64,000 nucleotides of DNA. It comes from Longimicrobiales bacterium. GTDB taxonomy: Bacteria > Gemmatimonadota > Gemmatimonadetes > Longimicrobiales > Gaopeijiaceae. Shown in pieces: positions 15,657 to 24,344 of this stretch (the stretch's first letter is position 1; every line of letters starts with the position of its first letter). The stretch lies in contig JANQDZ010000073.1 of assembly GCA_028278645.1 (NCBI GenBank), positions 36,202 to 100,201 of the forward strand, written 5' to 3'. The translations under genes were made by a program, and so were the position numbers. The notes under the pieces are model-generated. The model was not told the origin of the DNA. It did no database searches and saw nothing but the letters and a program-made list of their open reading frames with translations.

Positions 15657-18600
15657 CTAACCTCCCGCCAAGAGGGTTGAAGAGCCCCCCCGAGGGGGCC
15701 GGAGCGGCTGGTCGGTTATGGACTTTGCCACGGCGTCGTGAACAGCCCTTCTGAGCGGCACGTGTTTCGAGTTGTTCCTGGTGGGATTGGTCCGGGACGT
15801 GAGTAGGACCACAAAGACCTCCAGTTCCGGATCGATCCATATCGAAGTCCCGGTGAACCCTGTATGCCCGAAGGCTCGGTCCGAGAAGTAGCCACCAGAG
15901 GAGGATCGCTCCGATGGGGTGTCCCACCCCAAGGCCCTCGAGGAGGTGGAATCATACCTGCGGGTGAACAGCTCCACGCTGGTTGGAGCGGCGATTCGGA
16001 TCGGGCCCGGCCGGGAAGCGGAGCAGGGCAGGCCGCTCCCCTCCTGGTTCGTACAGGGTGGGATGCTCCCGCCATTCAGGAGCGTCTGAGCCAGGACGGC
16101 CATGTCCCTGGCGGACGAGAACAGCCCGGCGTGACCTGCGATCCCCCCGATGGCGTGGGCATTCTCATCATGGACTGAACCGTGGACGTGGGTATTCCTG
16201 TACGTCGTGTCCACTTCAGTAGGGGCGATCCGGGGAAGGAGGCCCGGGTCAGGCAGGAAGCCCGTGTCTTGCATGCCGAGAGGCCCCCAAACCCTGGCAC
16301 GAAGGAAGGAGTCCAGATCGGTTCCCGTCAGCTCCTCCACGATGAAGGCCAGAGTCATCAAACCGATATCGGAGTAGACGGTGGAATCCCCCGGAGCATA
16401 GTCCAGCGGGAGGGCTCCGATGGCATTCTTGTAGGCATCGTCACCCTCCATCTCGAGAAAGAACCTCCGGAAGGGTGGTAGGCCCGCCCGATGAAGCAGA
16501 AGATGCCGAACGAGCACCTTCTCTTTCTTCGGGTCCCCGGCACTCCACCAAGGGAGGTATGAAACAACCTGCTCGTCCAGATCCAAACGTCCCGCCTCGA
16601 CCAGGATCATGGCCGCGGAGGTGGTAGCCGAGACCTTGGTGACGGAGGCCATGTCCCAGAGGGAGGACGGGGTCGCCGGAGGGGCGTCCGGGTCCCAGGC
16701 CAGCCGGCCGTAACCCCGGAGCCTCACCAACTTTCCCCTTCGCCCCACAGCCAAAGCAGCGCCAGGCGAGGCCGAATCGGCTACGGCCGCAAGGATGATG
16801 GAATCCAGGACCGCCAGCCCTATGGGATCCAGGCCAACTTCGGTGGGGTCCACCTCCAGGGGAGAGATGACCGGGTCCTGGTATCCGGCCCCGCCCGTGC
16901 CGGTGGGAGCGTCCCCAGGATCCCTCCTTAGGATCCCGATCTCCAACTCCTGCTCCGAGGCGGCCCCCAGCCTCGGAACGTCCGGCACTCGTTCCCGCAC
17001 CAAGCCGTCTCCCATCCGGTGGAGGGGTGGGAGTGAAACCGGGAGGGTCCCTGATATGGCAGACTCCCCCACCAGAGCTCGGGCCGCTGCCGCCTGGGAG
17101 ACCTCGTGAGGCCCCCAGGCCATGAGATAGGTCCCGACGCCGGGAAAGGCCGTAAGGAGATAGGGGTTGCCCAGGGACACCACGACGGTGGCCTTTCTGG
17201 CCGAGCTTTCCTCCACGAATCGGGCGAACGCTTCGGGTACCATCACCTCCCCGGCCCCGGCTCGCGGGGGGACAAAGGCGCTTACGATCACCAGGTCTAC
17301 CTCACCCCTTAGCCAGGCCAGCTCCTCGAAGGCGACGGCGGGGCTGTCGGGAGACAGGCGACGTGTAGTCAGGCCCCGAAAGTAGGTTCCGAGGGCGGAC
17401 CCTAGGGCCCGACCGGCCGTGAGGTCCTCGTCTCGAGCGTAAACCACGTGGAGGGTTCGGGAGTAGTCCCGCGGATCAATGGGAATCAAACCGCCCCTAT
17501 CCCTGGGAAGGGTCACCGAACGAGTGGCGGCAGAGTCGGCCAAGGCCAGGTGTTGGGCCGAAGCAACCTGGGTGGTGATGTGGTCCAGGTATACCTTTCG
17601 GGTCCTGTGGAGACCCACCCGTGCTTTCATCTCCAAGAGCCGCCTCACCGAGGCGTCGATCCGCTCCCTGGAGATGCGGCCGGAGTTCACCGCCTCCTCC
17701 AGGGCATCGAGGGTCACCCAGACATCCGCCGGTGCCAGGATGATGTCTGCCCCGGCCTCTACCGCCAGGACGGCCGCTTCCCCGACGCCATAACCGTCGG
17801 AGATAGCCCTCATGCGAATGGCGTCCGTGAGGAGAAGCCCGTCGAAACCCATGTCCTCCCGGAGGAGCTCGGTGAGGAAGAAAGGAGAGAGGGTGGCGGG
17901 GAGCCCGTCCGGTCCCAAAACCTCCGGAACCGCCACATGGGCGGTCATGACAGCATCCACACCCTCTTCCACGGCCCGCCGAAACGGGATCAGTTCCAGG
18001 GCCTCCAGGCGTGCCCGGTCCGCATCGACGATGGGGAGCTCCACATGGGAGTCGGTCCTGGTGTCGCCGTGGCCCGGAAAGTGTTTGGCCGTCGTGAGGA
18101 TCCCACCCTCCGCAGCACCGGCCAGGTAGGCTGCCCCCAGGCGGGCAACGTCCTCAGGGTCCTCCCCGAAAGAACGGGTATTGATGATGGGGTTCTGGGG
18201 GTTCGAGTTCACATCCAGAACCGGCGCGAAGTTCAGATGGACCCCCACGGCCCTCGCCTCCAGGGCCGTTACCCGGCCGTACTCCCATGCGAACCGGTCG
18301 TCCCCGATGGCACCAAAAGCCATGGTCGGAGGAAAAGAGGTTCCTCCCCCCTGGGGCAGGAGAGTGGGGAGGGCGTAGCTGTGGTTGATCCGCATCCCGG
18401 GGCCACCGTTCTCGAAATCCGAGGAGACGAGAAGGGGCACCTTTGCCCTGGCCTGGAGGGCGTTCAGCTTCGCGCCGTAGGTGTGGGGGAGCCCGATGGA
18501 GATTACGACTCCACCGATCCCCCCTTCTTCCACGTACCTGGCATACTCACGGAATTCGGGACCGCTGGTGGAGGTATACGCCCCGGACATCCACGGGATG

Positions 18601-18821
18601 ATGAGTTGGCCGATGGCTTCACGGAGCGTCAGAGAAGAAAGGGTTTCCTCGACCCAAGCCGCACCGTCGGCATCCGGCGCGGGCAACAGCGGGGCCGAGG
18701 GGGAGGGTGGCCTGGGCGGAGAGGCTTGGCCGCACCCCAACAACAGGCCGAAGAGAAGGAGAAGCGCTCGAGGGATTCCCGGCTTACGGAAACTCCCGCC
18801 CACTTTCCCTGATCGGAACAT
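15657..18821 (-). CDS. GH3 beta-N-acetylglucosaminidase (NagZ-like) fused to a serine hydrolase (AmiE/beta-lactamase-like), lipoprotein
   Basis: The 1054-residue protein has two catalytic modules. The start at ATG 18821 has AGGGG upstream and overlaps the previous gene by 38 bases. The signal peptide ends in lipobox LLLGC (Cys30), so the protein is membrane-anchored outside the cytoplasm. The GH3 part (about 50-390) has KHFPGHGDTRTDSHVEL, with the Asp257/His259 pair typical of NagZ, and the nucleophile Asp333 in LLTDAIRM. A GH3 C-terminal-type region follows to about 620. Residues about 665-1040 are a class C beta-lactamase-like hydrolase: Ser726-Val-Thr-Lys729, Tyr816 in VYSDIG and His986-Thr-Gly in GHTGFTG. 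In Bacillus, NagZ and the amidase AmiE are separate neighbours. The fusion suggests coupled removal of GlcNAc and peptide from muropeptides. Confidence 0.93.
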   Translation of the reverse strand: MFRSGKVGGSFRKPGIPRALLLLFGLLLGCGQASPPRPPSPSAPLLPAPDADGAAWVEETLSSLTLREAIGQLIIPWMSGAYTSTSGPEFREYARYVEEGGIGGVVISIGLPHTYGAKLNALQARAKVPLLVSSDFENGGPGMRINHSYALPTLLPQGGGTSFPPTMAFGAIGDDRFAWEYGRVTALEARAVGVHLNFAPVLDVNSNPQNPIINTRSFGEDPEDVARLGAAYLAGAAEGGILTTAKHFPGHGDTRTDSHVELPIVDADRARLEALELIPFRRAVEEGVDAVMTAHVAVPEVLGPDGLPATLSPFFLTELLREDMGFDGLLLTDAIRMRAISDGYGVGEAAVLAVEAGADIILAPADVWVTLDALEEAVNSGRISRERIDASVRRLLEMKARVGLHRTRKVYLDHITTQVASAQHLALADSAATRSVTLPRDRGGLIPIDPRDYSRTLHVVYARDEDLTAGRALGSALGTYFRGLTTRRLSPDSPAVAFEELAWLRGEVDLVIVSAFVPPRAGAGEVMVPEAFARFVEESSARKATVVVSLGNPYLLTAFPGVGTYLMAWGPHEVSQAAAARALVGESAISGTLPVSLPPLHRMGDGLVRERVPDVPRLGAASEQELEIGILRRDPGDAPTGTGGAGYQDPVISPLEVDPTEVGLDPIGLAVLDSIILAAVADSASPGAALAVGRRGKLVRLRGYGRLAWDPDAPPATPSSLWDMASVTKVSATTSAAMILVEAGRLDLDEQVVSYLPWWSAGDPKKEKVLVRHLLLHRAGLPPFRRFFLEMEGDDAYKNAIGALPLDYAPGDSTVYSDIGLMTLAFIVEELTGTDLDSFLRARVWGPLGMQDTGFLPDPGLLPRIAPTEVDTTYRNTHVHGSVHDENAHAIGGIAGHAGLFSSARDMAVLAQTLLNGGSIPPCTNQEGSGLPCSASRPGPIRIAAPTSVELFTRRYDSTSSRALGWDTPSERSSSGGYFSDRAFGHTGFTGTSIWIDPELEVFVVLLTSRTNPTRNNSKHVPLRRAVHDAVAKSITDQPLRPPRGGSSTLLAGG

Positions 18822-20706
18822 GGATACCGTCCCCTATTTCAAAGAAGGGGGGAATCCGCGTCGGGGTCCTCCCCTGGATCTCGATCTCCCCGAAGAGAGC
18901 TTTGGCCGCAGCCCGTTGGCTCACTTCAGCGCCGCTCCAGCCAAGAAGATAGGACTGGGCGTCCGGGAACTCCGAGAGTAGATAGGGATTCCCGAAGGAC
19001 ACCACGACGTGCGGGATTTCCTCCTGGGCCAGTGCCTGGATGAACTCCGAAGTTTCTTCAGGGATCGCCACGCTTCCCGAGTACGAAACGATGGTCACGA
19101 ACAGCGAAACCACAACCAGATCCGAGGTACGGGCCCGCTCCAGAAGCCCGTCATAGGAATCAGCCGGCGAGTCACGGTTCAGCTCAGCAACGGCCATTCG
19201 TGGGTACCGGGATCGGAGCCGAGCATTAAAGACGCGGCCCGCCATCAAGTCCGTGCTTCCCCGGTACGTCACCGACATCACGCGGGCGGTCCGGGTGCCC
19301 AGGAGGGGAAGAAGGTTCCGCTCGTTCCTCAGCAGCGTGATGGAACGGTCGGCAACCTCTTGGGCGACCTCTTCATGCTCCGGGATGCCAACCTGGCTGG
19401 CTACTCGATCCACTTGAACAGAGCGGTCGGCGGCGAGGCCCATATCCTCTTTCGCCCGGAGCAGCCGCAGGACCGAAGCGTCCAGCCGGTCCTCCGATAC
19501 CCGGCCCTCCTCCACTGCCGTCACCAATCCGTCCCGAGCCGCCTCCGGGTTCGGGGGCATGAGGATCACGTCGGCCCCGGCCTCCAAAGCTCGGACAGCG
19601 GCCTCCTGCCGTCGATACCCGCGATCGATGGCGTACATGTCCATGGCGTCGGTGAAGATCAGTCCGTCGAATCCCATGTCCTCCCTCAAAAGGCCGGTGA
19701 GGACCTCATGAGAGAGGGTTGTCGGCACACGGGACTCCCCCGTCAAGGCCGGCAAGTAGAGGTGGGCAGTCATAATGCCACCGATACCACCATCGATGGC
19801 GGCCTGGAACGGAGCCAGCTCGACCGAGTCCAATCGCTCCCTGTCTACGTTGATGATGGGGAGCTCCAGATGGGAGTCCGTCTCCGTGTCGCCGTGGCCA
19901 GGGAAGTGCTTCCCCGTGGCGATCCCTCCGGCCTCCTGAACGCCCTGGAAAAAAGCCGACCCCAGGCGAGCGACCACTCCGGGATCTTCCCCGAAGGACC
20001 TGATGTTGATAATGGGGTTCTCGGGATTGTTGTTCACATCGAGGACTGGGGCGAACGGGACGTGGATGCCCAACGCCCTAGCCTCGAGGCCTGTTACTCG
20101 TCCCATCTCCTCCGCCAGCTCGTCGTCCCCCGTAGCCCCCACCGCCATAAGTGAAGGGAACTCCGTTGCCCCTCCCAGGTCGATGGGGCCGGGTAGGAAA
20201 ACAGCGCCGTCGAACCGGAATCCGGCACCCCTCTCCAGGTCGGCCGCCACAAGGAGTGGCACCTGCGCCTCCTCCTGAAGCTTGTTCAGCTTCACCGCCA
20301 CCTCGGTGGGCGAGCCCACCGACACGATGACGCCGCCCACACCGATGTCCTCCACCATCTCCCGGATTCGTTGCTGGCTGGAAGATCCGTCCGGGGCGAA
20401 GTCACCCAAAACCCATGGCATGAGGAGTTGGCCTGCCTTCTCCTCGAGAGTCAGCGTGGAGAGGACCGAGTCGGCCCAGGAGTCGAAGGCCGGAGGCGGC
20501 TCGACCGCCGCCGTGTCTTCCAGTACGGGCTCCTCCGCCGCTTCCGCTGGGGCCGCCGCGTCGGCGACCGAACCGGCGACCGTATCCGGGGCGGGGATGC
20601 CTACCTGAGGACCTTGATTCCCTCCCACGCCACTGGAGCACGACGCGAGGAAAAGCGGTCCGGTCAAAGAGAGAATCGAGAGGAGCGTGTTGAAGGAAAA
20701 CTTCAT
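18784..20706 (-). CDS. GH3 beta-N-acetylglucosaminidase, NagZ-like lipoprotein
   Basis: This 640-residue protein is a second, stand-alone copy of the GH3 module. The signal peptide ends in lipobox LASC (about Cys23), followed by an Ala/Pro/Glu-rich linker, so it is a lipoprotein. The catalytic domain (about 80-410) has KHFPGHGDTETDSHLEL with the Asp277/His279 acid-base pair specific to NagZ-type enzymes. The nucleophile Asp353 is in FTDAMDM. A GH3 C-terminal domain follows (ITLLRNERNLLPLL onward). NagZ enzymes release GlcNAc from muropeptides. It is the first gene of the minus-strand operon, and its 3' end overlaps the fusion gene by 38 bases. The two proteins are clearly paralogues, probably from an old tandem duplication. 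Confidence 0.93.
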   Translation of the reverse strand: MKFSFNTLLSILSLTGPLFLASCSSGVGGNQGPQVGIPAPDTVAGSVADAAAPAEAAEEPVLEDTAAVEPPPAFDSWADSVLSTLTLEEKAGQLLMPWVLGDFAPDGSSSQQRIREMVEDIGVGGVIVSVGSPTEVAVKLNKLQEEAQVPLLVAADLERGAGFRFDGAVFLPGPIDLGGATEFPSLMAVGATGDDELAEEMGRVTGLEARALGIHVPFAPVLDVNNNPENPIINIRSFGEDPGVVARLGSAFFQGVQEAGGIATGKHFPGHGDTETDSHLELPIINVDRERLDSVELAPFQAAIDGGIGGIMTAHLYLPALTGESRVPTTLSHEVLTGLLREDMGFDGLIFTDAMDMYAIDRGYRRQEAAVRALEAGADVILMPPNPEAARDGLVTAVEEGRVSEDRLDASVLRLLRAKEDMGLAADRSVQVDRVASQVGIPEHEEVAQEVADRSITLLRNERNLLPLLGTRTARVMSVTYRGSTDLMAGRVFNARLRSRYPRMAVAELNRDSPADSYDGLLERARTSDLVVVSLFVTIVSYSGSVAIPEETSEFIQALAQEEIPHVVVSFGNPYLLSEFPDAQSYLLGWSGAEVSQRAAAKALFGEIEIQGRTPTRIPPFFEIGDGIHVPIRESGREFP

Positions 20707-20712
20707 CTCAGG

Positions 20713-20729
20713 TCAGCCCTTCTGGCTGA
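20713..20729 (-). promoter_or_regulatory. Inverted repeat over the ribosome-binding region of the first GH3 gene
   Basis: TCAGCC and GGCTGA form a perfect 6-bp inverted repeat with a 5-base loop 7 bases before the ATG at 20706. In the mRNA the only purine-rich candidate Shine-Dalgarno (AGAAGG) lies in the loop and stem. It could be a DNA operator or a hairpin limiting translation. Confidence 0.35.
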
Positions 20730-20839
20730 TTTGTGGTTTGTTCGGAAGGCGCGTTGACGGAGGATAAGCTGGCGACGATGTTGCGCTGGGCCGGAAAAAC
20801 CCCGGTCCACCCCCCCCAACCGAGACCGGGGAGCAAGTT
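20730..20839. promoter_or_regulatory. Divergent promoter region of the peptidoglycan salvage locus
   Basis: The gap separates the minus-strand GH3 operon from the plus-strand NamZ pair, so it must hold promoters in both directions. On the plus strand TTGACG (20754-20759) is followed after 17 bases by GATGTT, a weak -10. I could not assign a good minus-strand promoter. The NamZ start has GGGAG 6-7 bases upstream. Confidence 0.4.
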
Positions 20840-22126
20840 ATGAGGCCCAAAAGACCGCCACAATCCTCAATCCTGGGTGCGGTCCTTTTGTCCGCCACCG
20901 CCTGTGCCCAGGAAGGGAACGCGTCCGCCGATCAGGGGTCTCTTACCCCCGATCCACCAGTGTTACACCAGGCCTCGACACCCGTTCGCCCAGGGATCGA
21001 AGTCCTCTTATCGGATTCCATCCACCTGGTGGCCGGCCTACGTGTAGGCCTCATCACCAACCACACGGGAATCGACCGGGCCGGCGTCCATAGCATCGAC
21101 CGCATCAACGACGCCTCAGAGGTTCAACTGGCGGCCCTCTTTTCCCCAGAGCACGGGATTCGGGGGGAAGCGGAAGGGGGCATCGGGATCGACAGTCAAA
21201 CAGATGAGAGGACGGGGCTGACGATTTTCTCCCTGTATGGCGAAACTCGGAAGCCGACGCTCGAGATGTTGGCCGGACTGGACGCATTGCTTTTTGATAT
21301 CCAGGACGTGGGAGCAAGGTATTACACCTACGTGTCCACCATGGCTCTGGGTATGGAAGCGGCGGGCGAAGCCGGAATCCCATTCATCGTCCTCGATCGA
21401 CCGAATCCCATCGGCGGCCTGGCCATTCAGGGGTCCATGTTGGAGCCGGAGTTTTCCACTTTTGTTGGGCTCTTCCCGGTTCCCATGCGGCACGGGATGA
21501 CCCCTGGTGAACTTGCAAAGTTGTACGTGGGAGAGTTCGGCGTAGAAGTCGACCTCGCTGTTGTGCCCGTGGAGGGCTGGACGCGGGGGATGGCCTTCGC
21601 CGAAACCGGGCTCCCATGGGTGCCCCCGTCGCCGAACATGCCCTCGGTTGAAAGTGCGCTCCACTACCCCGGAACCTGTCTCTTCGAAGGGACCAACCTC
21701 TCGATTGGTAGGGGCACCGGCCTCGCCTTCCAGATCCTCGGAGCCCCGTGGCTCGATGGCGCCTCCCTGGCTGAATCCCTCGAGGAATACGGCTTGGTAG
21801 ACGTGAACGTGGAAGCCTTCACGTTCACACCCGAAGCCCCAGGGGATGGAAAGTTCGGTGGGGAGGAGATTTCCGGGGTACGGCTGACTGCTACCGGGCC
21901 ACGATACGATCCCACCACCACGGCTCTTGCCCTCCTCCGAGAGACACGACGGATGTCGGGTGACCTTTGGGAATGGCGGCAGGCCCACTTCGATCGACTG
22001 GCTGGGAACGACCGACTGAGAGAAGGCATCGAAGAAGTAGCCCCGTTCGAGAGCCTGCAAGCCGGATGGGAGGAAGGTCTGGAGGCCTTTGCCCGGTTGA
22101 GGGGATCCTATCTGATCTACGAGTGA
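20840..22126 (+). CDS. namZ: Exo-beta-N-acetylmuramidase, NamZ/YbbC (DUF1343) family
   Basis: This 428-residue exported protein has an N-terminal signal ending LSATAC (possible lipobox Cys22). The DUF1343 core begins VAGLRVGLITNHTGIDRAG and contains FSPEHGIRGEAEGG, LLFDIQDVGARYYTYVSTM, FIVLDRPNPIGG, PMRHGMTPGELAKL, WVPPSPNMPSVESALHYPGT and FEGTNLSIGRGTG. All are characteristic of the family. NamZ (YbbC) of Bacillus releases MurNAc from the non-reducing end of glycan chains and is encoded beside nagZ and amiE. The same partners lie divergently next to it here, which strongly supports the call. Its stop is 6 bases before the M14 gene. Confidence 0.93.
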   Translation: MRPKRPPQSSILGAVLLSATACAQEGNASADQGSLTPDPPVLHQASTPVRPGIEVLLSDSIHLVAGLRVGLITNHTGIDRAGVHSIDRINDASEVQLAALFSPEHGIRGEAEGGIGIDSQTDERTGLTIFSLYGETRKPTLEMLAGLDALLFDIQDVGARYYTYVSTMALGMEAAGEAGIPFIVLDRPNPIGGLAIQGSMLEPEFSTFVGLFPVPMRHGMTPGELAKLYVGEFGVEVDLAVVPVEGWTRGMAFAETGLPWVPPSPNMPSVESALHYPGTCLFEGTNLSIGRGTGLAFQILGAPWLDGASLAESLEEYGLVDVNVEAFTFTPEAPGDGKFGGEEISGVRLTATGPRYDPTTTALALLRETRRMSGDLWEWRQAHFDRLAGNDRLREGIEEVAPFESLQAGWEEGLEAFARLRGSYLIYE

Positions 22127-22132
22127 GACGTC

Positions 22133-23476
22133 ATGAACAAACGAGCGTTCCAGATTCTGGTCTTTGCCTCAGCGGGAGTTGCAGCGATGGCGTGCAGCCC
22201 TGGTCAACCAGCTGGTTCAGCCCCGTCTCCCGGTTCCCCTTCGCCGGTTCGAGTCGGAGCCTGGGAGGACCTCTACGAGGACGTCCGTGTGGGAGGCCTG
22301 GAGGACCGCCGGTTCGATCAGGAGAGGTTCTGGCGGGTGGCGAGAGCTGTGGTGGAGGACTCGGACAGAATCTCGGTGGAGGTGGTAGGCCAGAGTGGCG
22401 AGAGCCGGCCTATACGGCTCATCAGTTTCGGAGATGGGCCAACTCCAGTCCTGCTCTGGTCGCAGATGCATGGAGACGAGAGCACCGCCACCATGGCACT
22501 GGCGGACATCTACTCACTCGTGGAAGAAAAGTCGAACAACCGGATGGTCCGTTCGATCCTGGAGAACCTCACGGTTTACACCATCCCCATGCTGAATCCG
22601 GATGGGGCCCAGCGCTTTCAGCGCCGGAACGCCCAGGGAATCGACATCAATCGAGACGCTAGAGCTTTGTCCACTCCGGAGGGTCAAATCCTGAAAACCG
22701 TTCGGGACCGGGTGAATCCGGTCGTGGGATTTAACCTCCACGATCAGGGCGTGGGCACCCGGGTAGGACGGACGGACCGAGGCGCGGCCATCGCGCTCCT
22801 TTCGCCCCCCTATGATCACAGCAGGGAGATCAACGACGTTCGCCTTCGAGCCATGGAGATCATGGGGGTGATGATCGCTGCCATGGAACCGATGGTAGGG
22901 GACCACATCACCCGCTACGGCGACACTTTTAATCCCAGAGCCTTCGGGGACCTCATCACCCAGTGGGGAACAAGCACGATTCTGGTCGAGTCGGGTGGAT
23001 GGTCGGAAGATCCGCAGAAGCAGTATCTGAGAAGGGTGAACTTCGTTGGTCTCATGGCGGCCCTGGAGTCCATCGCCACCGGCAGCTACCAGGGCGTCGG
23101 AAATGACGCTTACCAGGCGTTACCCGCCAACGGCCGAGGGGTGGGGGACCTTATCATTACCGGTGGGACCATCGTGATCGAGGACCTTCCCACGTATCGA
23201 GCCGACCTCTTGGTGGATTACGGGAAGCCCCTCCTGGAGGAGGACGGGACCTTCGCCGAAATCGGGGACCTGGCCGAGGTCGAAGCCCGGGACACCCTCG
23301 CGTTGGACGGTCTCTACCTGCACCCGAGGAACCGGGCCTTGGAACAGACCGACGCCGGTACCCAGTTGAGGGTCGGGGCTCCGGCCTACTTCAGCGTCAG
23401 CAGGACGGTGGACGGAAGGGACCCCCTCTGGGTTTTCAGAGGAGGTCCTCCGGATGAAATAAAGCGGAATCGGTAG
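22133..23476 (+). CDS. M14 family zinc carboxypeptidase-like lipoprotein
   Basis: The 447-residue protein has a lipoprotein signal (lipobox AAMAC). The M14 fold is supported by zinc ligands His113 and Glu116 in QMHGDESTATMALADIY and His203 in GFNLHDQG. IDINRDARAL is the usual NxR-type substrate-binding stretch, and catalytic Glu286 is in STILVESGGW. The C-terminal part after about residue 320 is not recognisable. M14 enzymes include carboxypeptidases and murein-peptide amidases such as MpaA. Being in a two-gene unit with the muramidase suggests action on peptidoglycan stem peptides, but general peptide digestion is not excluded. It converges on the aminotransferase gene, with 16 bases between stops. 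Confidence 0.87.
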   Translation: MNKRAFQILVFASAGVAAMACSPGQPAGSAPSPGSPSPVRVGAWEDLYEDVRVGGLEDRRFDQERFWRVARAVVEDSDRISVEVVGQSGESRPIRLISFGDGPTPVLLWSQMHGDESTATMALADIYSLVEEKSNNRMVRSILENLTVYTIPMLNPDGAQRFQRRNAQGIDINRDARALSTPEGQILKTVRDRVNPVVGFNLHDQGVGTRVGRTDRGAAIALLSPPYDHSREINDVRLRAMEIMGVMIAAMEPMVGDHITRYGDTFNPRAFGDLITQWGTSTILVESGGWSEDPQKQYLRRVNFVGLMAALESIATGSYQGVGNDAYQALPANGRGVGDLIITGGTIVIEDLPTYRADLLVDYGKPLLEEDGTFAEIGDLAEVEARDTLALDGLYLHPRNRALEQTDAGTQLRVGAPAYFSVSRTVDGRDPLWVFRGGPPDEIKRNR

Positions 23477-23492
23477 GTGACGCCCCTGCGGG

Positions 23493-24344
23493 TCAGTCCT
23501 TCCTTCCCGCCACCTCCAAGAAGCCGTCGAAAAGGGCTCGGGTGACTGGGCCGACCTTCCCGGTCCCCACGGGCCGCCCATCGATCTCCACACACGGTTT
23601 CACTTCAGTGAGGGTCCCGGTGTGAAAGGCCTCATCGGCCTGGAACATCTCCTCAATCGTGATCGCCCTGACCTCGACCTCATAGCCCAGCTTCTCAGCT
23701 ACTCCGAACAGAGCTTCCCTTGTGATCCCCGGCAGGATCTGGTTGGAGGTGGGATGGGTCACGACGGTGTTTCCGAAGACGGTGAAAAAGTTGTTGAGGG
23801 CGCCCTCGATTGCCATCCCGTCCTTGACGTAAATGCACTCGTCGACACCGGCGTCGATGGCAGCCTGTTTTCCCAGGACGTTGGGCAGCAGCTGAATCGT
23901 TTTCAGGTCCACCCGTGCCCACCGTTGGTCGTGGACCGTGACCGCTTTGTATCCCTCCTCCCAACGGTTCCTCGGAGGGCGAGAGTACTCTCCTGCAAAC
24001 ATGTACACCGTCGGGGCGACCGGATCGGATGGAAACTGATGGGTCCGCGGCGCGACCCCCCGCGTGATGTGAGTATAGACGAAGGCGACTGGAGCCTCTT
24101 GGAGGCTGTTCTCCTTTAGGAGTTGGAGGTGAACCTCCTCCAGCTCGGTGGGGTCGAAGTCGATTCGGAGAGCCGAAAGGCCCCGGTTCATCCTGGCCAG
24201 GTGCAGATCCCACCGAAACAGGCTCCCCCGGTACGCAGCTGTTACTTCGTAAATCCCGTCGCCGAAGAGAAACCCGCGGTCGTCGACGGAGATGACGGCC
24301 TCTTCCTTCGGTACGTACTCGCCGTTGAGATAGACGATGCTCAT
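23493..24344 (-). CDS. dat: D-amino-acid aminotransferase (D-alanine transaminase family)
   Basis: This fold-type IV PLP enzyme has 283 residues. It begins YLNGEYVPKEEAVISVDDRG then FLFGDGIYEVTAAYRG. The PLP lysine is in RVDLKTIQLLPNVLGKQAA, the D-aminotransferase version of the motif (D-[IL]-K-[ST]), distinguishing it from branched-chain aminotransferase IlvE. DECIYVKDG and AFHTGTLTEVKP complete the active site. It interconverts D-alanine and D-glutamate with keto acids, supplying or salvaging wall amino acids. It starts within the pspA stop (ATGA overlap) and converges on the M14 gene, so it adjoins the peptidoglycan locus but belongs to the pspA unit. Confidence 0.92.
   Translation of the reverse strand: MSIVYLNGEYVPKEEAVISVDDRGFLFGDGIYEVTAAYRGSLFRWDLHLARMNRGLSALRIDFDPTELEEVHLQLLKENSLQEAPVAFVYTHITRGVAPRTHQFPSDPVAPTVYMFAGEYSRPPRNRWEEGYKAVTVHDQRWARVDLKTIQLLPNVLGKQAAIDAGVDECIYVKDGMAIEGALNNFFTVFGNTVVTHPTSNQILPGITREALFGVAEKLGYEVEVRAITIEEMFQADEAFHTGTLTEVKPCVEIDGRPVGTGKVGPVTRALFDGFLEVAGRKD

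Noticed and set aside
17448..18812. Plus-strand open frame of 454 codons
   Set aside because: It is antisense to the GH3 module of the fusion protein, whose catalytic residues are intact.
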